DNA from: Victivallales bacterium
Lineage (GTDB): Bacteria > Verrucomicrobiota > Lentisphaeria > Oligosphaerales > Oligosphaeraceae
Assembly (NCBI GenBank): GCA_017458805.1
Contig: JAFTAC010000545.1
Span: 1-5,955, forward strand
DNA length: 5,955 bases
Direction of reading: 5' to 3'
In this document: positions 1 to 5,955 of the stretch, piece after piece
How the letters are laid out: every line of letters begins with the position of its first letter
Position numbering within the stretch: the stretch's first letter is position 1
The notes under the pieces: generated by a model
What the model was told of the DNA's origin: nothing
Database searches by the model: none
What the model saw: only the letters and a program-made list of their open reading frames with translations
Position numbers and translations under genes: made by a program

Positions 1-2
1 CA

Positions 3-1526
3 GTTCAGCATTTTCTGGATGAACTAAAATCAGGGAGCGTATCCCCCTATCTCAAAGTGAACAATATGGTGGGGCTTCAGGGCTTTTTGTATAACCTGCT
101 TTCCAGACGCGGCCCCACTACCCATAAAATGACGCTGGATTTCGCAAAAGTCCTCTTTGACCTCGGGGCGGACGATTTGGCCATAGTTCTTCTCTCAAAC
201 CAAAGCCACCTAGGCAATAGCGGCGCGGAAAACCATTTTTCCTATATGCTTTCAAATGGCCTTGACCTTCATGGCACTAGAAACAATGCCTATGAAGGGT
301 ATTTTCACATCGTGCAAGGTTTGATGCAGTCTCCGCGCATTGTCAATCTCTTCCTTCTGGCAAACTACCCTGTGCCTGGAAACATGATGTTCAATCTGAT
401 TAGCGAAAACAGAATTGACATCGTCAAAAGATTGCTGTTTGCGGACATCCCCGTCAACGAGCGTTGCAACGGCCAACTGCCGTTGGCCATGGCGATCATG
501 AAAGGCAATACGGAGCTGGAGCAGTTGCTGCTTGCCAACGGAGCTAACCCAGAACTTGTTGACGCAACTGGCCATAAGCCAGAAGATTATCGTATGAACG
601 GTCTTTACTGGAACGCGCTTGTCTCCAAAGACCACGCAAAGCAGAAGGAGTGCCTCTCCAAAGGCATCCTCCCTGAAAACCAGTTCAATGGTGGAATGCG
701 CTATATCGACAAGGCACTGACGATGAAGGACACGGAGGCCGTCAGGCTGCTTTTGGAATACAAGGTCGTTCCCGCGAGCTGCGAGCTTCTACAACGCTCC
801 TACTACAGCGGATTGCTTGACGTTTTCAAGCTCGTTCTCAAGCAAGATATTCCTCTGGAGCAGAATGGACAGCATATTTTGAACGTTGTCCTGCAGCATA
901 GTGTCAATGGCCAGAGCGACACGGCGGAGTATCTGAAGGCGGTGCTTGCACGAGTTCCAAAGGAGAAGCTCAACCAGGAAATCTGCAGGATTCATCAGGG
1001 CAACATGCCGTACAACTGTACGCCAGCCTGCTACACGCTGTACATCAACAACAGCGGAAGCGATACCTCCGATGTCAGGACATTGGAGTACCTGAAAATC
1101 CTAGCGGAAGCGGGTGCCGATATTTCCAAGATGCCGTCGGAGCGCAGTCTTAGCCCGCTCTTCTATGCGAACTCCAAGGGATTTATGAACATTGACATCT
1201 ACTCCTATCTCATTTCCAAGGGGGCGGACATCAACAGCGTGACTGTACCGAAGTCATTAGATATGAACAACCAGTGGCGAATGTTCAGCGAGATACACAT
1301 TAAGGGTGTCGAAAAGACTGGTATGCTGACCGTTATGGCAAGAATGATGGCTGAAAAGTACTATGACAGCCGCTTCCTGTCTAATGTGCTCCCCTATCTT
1401 CTTGAAAAGGGCGCCAAGGTGGATATCAAGGATTCCAAAGGCAAGAGCTGCTTGGACTATGTCGAGACGATGAAAGACAAAAACCAGCAGATGTACGAAC
1501 AGTGGGCTTCTCGTATTAGGAAATAA
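3..1526 (+). CDS. Ankyrin-repeat protein, 5'-partial (start outside window)
   Basis: This encodes the C-terminal part of an ankyrin-type helical repeat protein, a class that normally works as a protein-binding scaffold. Residues are counted from the GTG at 57. The clearest repeat is at 138-180 (NGQLPLAMAI, then LEQLLLANGANPELVDATG). Others lie at about 113-137 (DIVKRLLF), 216-268 (EAVRLLLEY and DVFKLVLKQ), 342-395 (ILAEAGAD and YLISKGADIN) and 440-471 (LPYLLEKGAKVDIKDSKGKSCLDY). Many repeats are degenerate or of irregular length. No signal peptide or membrane segment is visible, but the N-terminus is missing. The frame has no stop back to base 3, adding 18 plausible residues before the GTG. 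Neither that GTG nor the ATG at 66 has a well-placed ribosome-binding site, so the gene most likely starts upstream. It ends with TAA, 2 bases before the kinase start, which suggests an operon. The binding partner is unknown; the kinase is a candidate only by position. Confidence 0.82.
   Translation, partial: VQHFLDELKSGSVSPYLKVNNMVGLQGFLYNLLSRRGPTTHKMTLDFAKVLFDLGADDLAIVLLSNQSHLGNSGAENHFSYMLSNGLDLHGTRNNAYEGYFHIVQGLMQSPRIVNLFLLANYPVPGNMMFNLISENRIDIVKRLLFADIPVNERCNGQLPLAMAIMKGNTELEQLLLANGANPELVDATGHKPEDYRMNGLYWNALVSKDHAKQKECLSKGILPENQFNGGMRYIDKALTMKDTEAVRLLLEYKVVPASCELLQRSYYSGLLDVFKLVLKQDIPLEQNGQHILNVVLQHSVNGQSDTAEYLKAVLARVPKEKLNQEICRIHQGNMPYNCTPACYTLYINNSGSDTSDVRTLEYLKILAEAGADISKMPSERSLSPLFYANSKGFMNIDIYSYLISKGADINSVTVPKSLDMNNQWRMFSEIHIKGVEKTGMLTVMARMMAEKYYDSRFLSNVLPYLLEKGAKVDIKDSKGKSCLDYVETMKDKNQQMYEQWASRIRK
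1518..1521 (+). promoter_or_regulatory. Ribosome-binding site of the GNAT-hybrid kinase gene
   Basis: AGGA lies 7 bases before the ATG at 1529, a normal Shine-Dalgarno spacing. It sits inside the last codons of the ankyrin gene, whose TAA is at 1524-1526. Ribosomes finishing the upstream gene would therefore stop on top of this start, the usual layout for translational coupling. It supports ATG 1529 as the true start and so supports the acetyltransferase domain being part of the kinase. Confidence 0.6.
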
Positions 1527-1528
1527 CC

Positions 1529-4500
1529 ATGAATATCACAACGCGATTATTGAAGAGAGACGAGCTGCATCTGGTGCGCCAGGTGGCGGACGTGGTGTGG
1601 CCGCTGACCTTCAGGGAGATACTCTCGCCTGAGCAGATTGTCTATATGATGGAGATGATGTATGCTCCCGAGGTGATGGAACGCGAGTATTCCGAAGGGA
1701 TACGCTTCCATGGGGTGTTCGACGGCGAGAAGGCCGTTGGCTACTTCATCTGGGGGGCTTGCAAGGAGGTGCATGGGGCGGCAAAACTGCACAAGTGCTA
1801 CCTTCTGACGGAGTACCAGGGGAAAGGCATTGGCACTCGCATGCTGAAGGAGGTAAAGCAGCTGGCGGCCCAGGCGGGCTTCAGCATCTTGAGGCTGAAT
1901 GTCAACCGCCACAACGAGAAGGCGATGAAGGCCTATTTCCGCAACGGCTTCACATGCGTGGAGATGGTGGACAACCCCATCGGCAACGGCTTCTATATGA
2001 ACGACTTTGTCATGGAGGTACATCTGCATGCATCTGGCGGATTCAGTGAAGACAGCAAGAAGATCACCGTCATCGCGGACCTGGCGGATGACTTTGACTA
2101 TGTCTGCTACATAGACTACACGACGGGGCAGTTCACACGCCTCCGTGCATCCGAGCAGTTTTTCAAAGCCGTGACTGGCATTGACGCGAGCCTGCCTTTC
2201 GTCGAGCGTCTTAAGCTGGTATTCAAGAAGATAGTTCTGCCGGAGGAATTGGAGTCCTTTACTGAAAAGGTCTCCAGGAGTCGCATCCAGCAGGAACTCT
2301 CCGACAAGGCGGTCTATAAGTTCGAGACGCGGCTGCTGCTAGGGGACAAGCCTGAATTCTACCGCATCAAGTTTGTGCGCGACTTGAACAACAAGAACGG
2401 TGTCACGATTGGACTGCTGAACATCGACGCCCAGGTGCGGGCGGAGATTCTGCTGGGTGAAGAGGAGGCCAGGCAGCAGAGCATGGAGCAACTTCAGGAG
2501 CTGAACAGGGAACTCACGGCCGCCAACGCCTTCTCCGACTTGTTCATCGGCACCTACATCTACGCCTACTATGTCAATCTTGCCCAAAATACAATGACCG
2601 TTTACCATAAGAACGACAGGTTTGCCGAAAAGTACAGCGAGATAGCGGACTACCAGGGCGTCATTAGAAAGTATGTCAGGGAGCACCTGCACCCTGACGA
2701 CCAGGAGCTTATGCTTGAAATGCTCAAGCCCGATTATATCCGCAAGCGCCTGGAGAGTGAAAACGAGTTCTCGACCGTCATCAGGGAGGTGTCTGGCGAT
2801 GGCGATCGCTATGTCCGCTTCCACGTGGTGAAAGGCAACGACGACGACCATGTCGCATTCGGGGTTACGGACGTTGACCGTGAATACAGGGAGGAGCAGG
2901 CCAAGAAACTGGTGACAAAGCAGAACCTTGAAATCATCGAAGGCCTGGCCACCGAATACACCGCACTCTACCACCTGAACCTGGACACGGGCACCTTCAG
3001 GGTCTATTCCATCACCGACCGCCTGAAGGATACGCAAAAACTGTTGACGCAGAGCAAGAACTTCTTCGAACTCTACAAGATATTCATCCAGAACTCCGTC
3101 CATCCCGACGACCGCGACAGCCTTCTGGCGCTGGGGGACAATGCCTCCATACGCAAGGCCCTCCAAAACAGGAAAACCTACAGTGTCCTGTTCCGACGGA
3201 ACTATGGAGGCACATACCTCTGGACCGAGCAGATTCTTGTCAAGTTCGCCGACAAGGAGAAGGAGGCCTCGGCCATTGCAATCGGCTACATTGAAAAGGA
3301 CAAGGAGGTCAGGGCCCATCAGGAGCAGGAAGCCAAGACGCATCGGATGGAGGAGACTCTCAAGGAGATTATCGAGAAGATGAACTGGGGTGGCGACATG
3401 GCGAACGCCCTCAACTTCATGCTTGAGACAACTTCCGAATACTACCAGGCCGACCGTGCCTTCGTCTTTGAAGCCGACCACCTCAATGGCACCTTCTGCA
3501 ATACCTACGAATGGAACGCGAAAGGCATCAGCTCGAAGAAGGAGTTCCTGCAAGTGGTTGACAAGGAAAAACTTCAACCATTTATCGAAAGGATGGACCA
3601 GAAGGGCATTTGCATGATTTCCTCCTTGGCAGATGAGATGACACATAGCGACATGCAGTTCCCCGTGCTTCAATCGGCTGGGGTTGAGAGCCTTATTTTT
3701 GCCCCCATCATGGTCGATGGCACCATGGCGGGCTTCATCGGCATCGACAATCCACGCACTTCGCTGGACGAGCTGGTGGTGTTGAAGACCACCGCATCGC
3801 TCATCTACGGTGCCATCCTGCGCCTGAGAAACGAAATGCTCAGGCGCGAACGCGATGCGCAGCACGATGAGATGATGGTCATTCAGGACATGATTCACAC
3901 AGCTCGCTGGAATGTCAAAATCGGCAAAAACGGCCATGTGGAAGACGTCGATTGGTCACAGGACATGCGCGATCTTCTGGGGTTCAGTTCAGAGGAGGAG
4001 TTTCCGAACTACTTCAACGTCTGGCGCGAACGCATCCATCCCGATGACTGGAAAAAGTTCGAAGAGGCCTATTCTGCCGCTGCTGGGGACACCAGTGGCA
4101 AGACCCGCTTTGACGTGGAGCACCGCATTCGTCACAAGAACGGTACCTACCGCTGGTTCCGTTCCTTTGGCAAGTTCAGACGTGACGCCGACGGACACCC
4201 CGTCTCCGCAATCGGAGTCGTCAACGACGTTTCGGATGCGCATGACCTGGCCATATTGCAGGCCAAGGAGAAGGAGAACATGAAGCAGCTGGAAGAGGCG
4301 TTGCAGATGGCACATGCCGCCAATCGCGCCAAGACCGCCTTCCTCAACAACATGTCCCATGACATCCGCACGCCCATGAACGCCATCATCGGTTTCACGG
4401 GGCTGGCGGCCTCGCACATCGACAACCGCGAGCAGGTGCTGAGCTATCTGCGGAAAATCGGCCAGTCTTCCGACCATCTTCTCTCGCTCATCAACGAAGT

Positions 4501-5878
4501 GCTTGACATGAGCCGCATTGAATCGGGCAAGATGAACCTGAACGAGAAGCCAGAAAGCCTTGCGGAAATCCTGCATACGCTGCGCGACATCATCCACGCA
4601 GACGTCAACGCGAAGGCTCTTGAGCTCTTCATCGACACCGTTGACGTTTACAACGAGATGGTCGTCTGCGACAAGCTCCGCCTGAACCAGGTGCTGCTCA
4701 ACATCACTTCCAACGCCATCAAATACACGAAGCCAGGAGGGACCATCTCCATCCGCATCATCCAGAAGGCTATATCGGCCAGCGGATACGCGACATACGA
4801 GTTCCATATCAAGGACACGGGCATCGGCATGAGCGAAGAGTATGTCAAGACAATCTTCGAGCCCTTCACACGCGAGGCAAGCACCACGGTCTCGGGCATC
4901 CAGGGTACGGGGCTTGGCATGGCCATCACCAAGAACATCGTCGATATGATGGGCGGCAAAATCGAGGTCGCGACCAAGAAGAACGAGGGCACCGAGTTCG
5001 TCATCACCATTGAATTCAAACTGGCCGTGGAACAGAACAACCAGTCGTACACCCTTCCAACGCTGGAGGGGTGCCGTTCCCTGGTGGTCGATGACGACAG
5101 CAACACCTGCCTGAGCGTCTCCCGCATGCTGCGTGACACGGGAATGCGCCCCGAATGGTGCATGTCAGGCAAGGAGGCCGTCATACGCACGGAGGAGGCA
5201 AAGCAGATTGGCGACCTCTACAAGGTCTATATCATCGACTGGCTGATGCCCGACATGAACGGCATCGAAACCACTCGGCGCATCCGCCGAACGGTTGGAG
5301 ACGACGTGCCCATCATCATTCTTTCCGCATACGACTGGTCTGACATCGAAGACGAGGCGTGTGAAGCTGGCGTGACGGGTTTTGTCTCCAAGCCGATGTT
5401 CCCCTCCGATTTACGGAAGGCTCTGCTTGATGTCTGTGGAACAGGGAATACGGATGACGGGGACGCCGTTTCCAAGGCAGACGGGTTTTCGGGGCATCGC
5501 ATTCTTCTGGTCGAGGACAATGAACTCAACCGTGAAATCGCAACAGAGATTCTGCAGGAGAATGGTCTGCAGGTCGAAACGGCAACGGACGGCAAATATG
5601 CTGTGGAGAAGATGAAGGCAGCCAAACCTGGCGACTATGACCTGATTCTGATGGACGTGCAGATGCCAATGATGAACGGCTACGACGCCACTGTCGCCAT
5701 TCGCGCCATCGACAGCGAAATCTGCCGACAGATTCCAATTGTGGCGATGACCGCCAATGCATTCGCCGAGGACAGGCAGGCAGCTTTGGACGCAGGTATG
5801 AACGACCACATCGCAAAGCCCATCAAGGTTGAGCAGATGCTTGCCACCCTGAGGAAATACCTAGTGGTTAGTGGTTAG
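1529..5878 (+). CDS. GNAT acetyltransferase-PAS-GAF hybrid sensor histidine kinase with two receiver domains
   Basis: This is a predicted cytosolic hybrid histidine kinase of 1449 residues. Residues 1-166 form a full GNAT domain, with acetyl-CoA loop Q97-G98-K99-G100-I101-G102 and a C-terminal N129/A132/Y136/G140-F141 pattern. Three divergent PAS-like modules follow (about 175-305, 334-450, 466-592), then GAF (about 607-765) and a canonical PAS domain (about 785-903). A likely coiled coil (905-935) leads into HisKA, with phospho-acceptor H944 in SHDIRTPMN. HATPase_c (about 1045-1165) has N1062, D1096-T-G-I-G, an F-box near 1110-1113 and G1126-T-G-L-G. Receiver 1 (about 1183-1302) has D1188/D1189, D1237, S1266 and K1288. 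Receiver 2 (about 1323-1445) has E1329/D1330, D1376, T1408 and K1430. All catalytic residues are present. There is no membrane segment, HPt or DNA-binding domain, so signalling needs an external HPt partner. ATG 1529 is chosen for its ribosome-binding site. The last four residues and the TAG stop come from the heptamer array. The ligands and the acetylation substrate cannot be read from the sequence. Confidence 0.95.
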   Translation: MNITTRLLKRDELHLVRQVADVVWPLTFREILSPEQIVYMMEMMYAPEVMEREYSEGIRFHGVFDGEKAVGYFIWGACKEVHGAAKLHKCYLLTEYQGKGIGTRMLKEVKQLAAQAGFSILRLNVNRHNEKAMKAYFRNGFTCVEMVDNPIGNGFYMNDFVMEVHLHASGGFSEDSKKITVIADLADDFDYVCYIDYTTGQFTRLRASEQFFKAVTGIDASLPFVERLKLVFKKIVLPEELESFTEKVSRSRIQQELSDKAVYKFETRLLLGDKPEFYRIKFVRDLNNKNGVTIGLLNIDAQVRAEILLGEEEARQQSMEQLQELNRELTAANAFSDLFIGTYIYAYYVNLAQNTMTVYHKNDRFAEKYSEIADYQGVIRKYVREHLHPDDQELMLEMLKPDYIRKRLESENEFSTVIREVSGDGDRYVRFHVVKGNDDDHVAFGVTDVDREYREEQAKKLVTKQNLEIIEGLATEYTALYHLNLDTGTFRVYSITDRLKDTQKLLTQSKNFFELYKIFIQNSVHPDDRDSLLALGDNASIRKALQNRKTYSVLFRRNYGGTYLWTEQILVKFADKEKEASAIAIGYIEKDKEVRAHQEQEAKTHRMEETLKEIIEKMNWGGDMANALNFMLETTSEYYQADRAFVFEADHLNGTFCNTYEWNAKGISSKKEFLQVVDKEKLQPFIERMDQKGICMISSLADEMTHSDMQFPVLQSAGVESLIFAPIMVDGTMAGFIGIDNPRTSLDELVVLKTTASLIYGAILRLRNEMLRRERDAQHDEMMVIQDMIHTARWNVKIGKNGHVEDVDWSQDMRDLLGFSSEEEFPNYFNVWRERIHPDDWKKFEEAYSAAAGDTSGKTRFDVEHRIRHKNGTYRWFRSFGKFRRDADGHPVSAIGVVNDVSDAHDLAILQAKEKENMKQLEEALQMAHAANRAKTAFLNNMSHDIRTPMNAIIGFTGLAASHIDNREQVLSYLRKIGQSSDHLLSLINEVLDMSRIESGKMNLNEKPESLAEILHTLRDIIHADVNAKALELFIDTVDVYNEMVVCDKLRLNQVLLNITSNAIKYTKPGGTISIRIIQKAISASGYATYEFHIKDTGIGMSEEYVKTIFEPFTREASTTVSGIQGTGLGMAITKNIVDMMGGKIEVATKKNEGTEFVITIEFKLAVEQNNQSYTLPTLEGCRSLVVDDDSNTCLSVSRMLRDTGMRPEWCMSGKEAVIRTEEAKQIGDLYKVYIIDWLMPDMNGIETTRRIRRTVGDDVPIIILSAYDWSDIEDEACEAGVTGFVSKPMFPSDLRKALLDVCGTGNTDDGDAVSKADGFSGHRILLVEDNELNREIATEILQENGLQVETATDGKYAVEKMKAAKPGDYDLILMDVQMPMMNGYDATVAIRAIDSEICRQIPIVAMTANAFAEDRQAALDAGMNDHIAKPIKVEQMLATLRKYLVVSG

Positions 5879-5955
5879 TGGTTAGTGGTTAGTGGTTAGT
5901 GGTTAGTGGTTAGTGGTTAGTGGTTAGTGGTTAGTGGTTAGTGGTTAGTGGTTAG
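5862..5955 (+). repeat. Perfect heptanucleotide tandem repeat (TAGTGGT)n, running off the right edge
   Basis: Thirteen complete TAGTGGT units plus 3 bases follow without a single mismatch, and the array continues past the window, so its true length is unknown. The + strand of the array contains no C. Each unit holds one GG, and the unit cannot pair with itself, so it is not a hairpin terminator. The array begins 2 bases into the codon before the kinase's final four codons and creates the stop codon at 5876-5878. Because 7 is not a multiple of 3, stop codons recur every 21 bases in all three + frames (TAG) and all three - frames (TAA). Perfect identity implies recent or ongoing slippage expansion, so copy number probably varies between strains. 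Confidence 0.97.

Noticed and set aside
1..56. Promoter upstream of the ankyrin gene
   Set aside because: No convincing -35/-10 pair is visible, and the region reads as coding sequence continuous with the ankyrin protein.
1990..2060. Possible split into a separate GNAT gene and a kinase gene
   Set aside because: There is no stop or frameshift at the junction. Internal Met codons here (M157, M162) lie within the GNAT fold and have no clear ribosome-binding site, so a single fused protein is the simpler reading.
2339..3937. Long open frame of 532 codons on the - strand inside the kinase gene
   Set aside because: It is codon-aligned with the sense frame, so its stops can only come from sense TTA, CTA or TCA codons, which this gene rarely uses; it ends at a CTA leucine codon (L271). 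The sense strand has clear domains with intact catalytic motifs. This is a codon-bias shadow.
3912..4283. Overlapping + strand open frame of 123 codons within the PAS region, and similar ones at 1759-2049 and 3141-3617
   Set aside because: They are out of frame with strongly supported domains and have low-complexity arginine/serine/proline-rich composition typical of shifted-frame translation.
3989..4807. Open frame of 272 codons on the - strand opposite the HisKA/HATPase region
   Set aside because: It has the same codon-aligned antisense register as above, with no recognisable domain, and lies opposite the most conserved part of the kinase.
5862..5955. Rho-independent terminator or CRISPR array at the right edge
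   Set aside because: The heptamer has no self-complementarity and no C on the + strand, so no stem can form, and there are no spacers between copies. It is a simple tandem repeat.
5862..5955. Telomere-like repeat marking a linear replicon end
   Set aside because: The unit TTAGTGG superficially resembles eukaryotic telomere repeats, but it directly abuts and encodes the end of a bacterial two-component gene, and nothing else supports a chromosome end. The window edge alone is not evidence.

Overview
The window holds two co-directional genes on the + strand and a short-period tandem repeat at the right edge. Coding density is close to complete, with only 2 bases between the genes. The sequence looks bacterial: a Shine-Dalgarno-like AGGA precedes the second start, the genes are packed like an operon, and the second gene encodes a two-component hybrid kinase. 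Base composition is near 50% GC. The kinase core and GAF/PAS style resemble large cytosolic hybrid kinases of gut and rumen bacteria. A Fibrobacter-like or similar gut anaerobe is my best guess, but this is a low-confidence inference and nothing in the window proves the taxon.

Positions 1-1526 carry the 3' part of an ankyrin-repeat protein gene. Its frame is open all the way to the left edge, so the true start is probably outside the window. Positions 1529-5878 carry one uninterrupted 1449-residue gene. Its product starts with a complete GNAT N-acetyltransferase domain. It continues through three divergent PAS-like modules, a GAF domain, a canonical PAS domain, a HisKA/HATPase_c kinase core and two receiver domains. 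No membrane segment, HPt domain or DNA-binding output is visible. Positions 5862-5955 are a perfect heptanucleotide array (unit TAGTGGT, 13 full copies plus 3 bases). It begins inside the kinase gene, supplies that gene's last codons and stop codon, and runs off the right edge.

The two genes are probably translationally coupled: the ribosome-binding site of the kinase lies in the last codons of the ankyrin gene. The ankyrin protein is therefore a candidate partner of a soluble multi-input kinase, which would pass phosphate to an HPt protein encoded elsewhere. The most unusual points are the acetyltransferase-kinase fusion and the repeat array that forms the kinase stop codon. No promoter, RNA gene, CRISPR array, insertion sequence or hairpin terminator was found.
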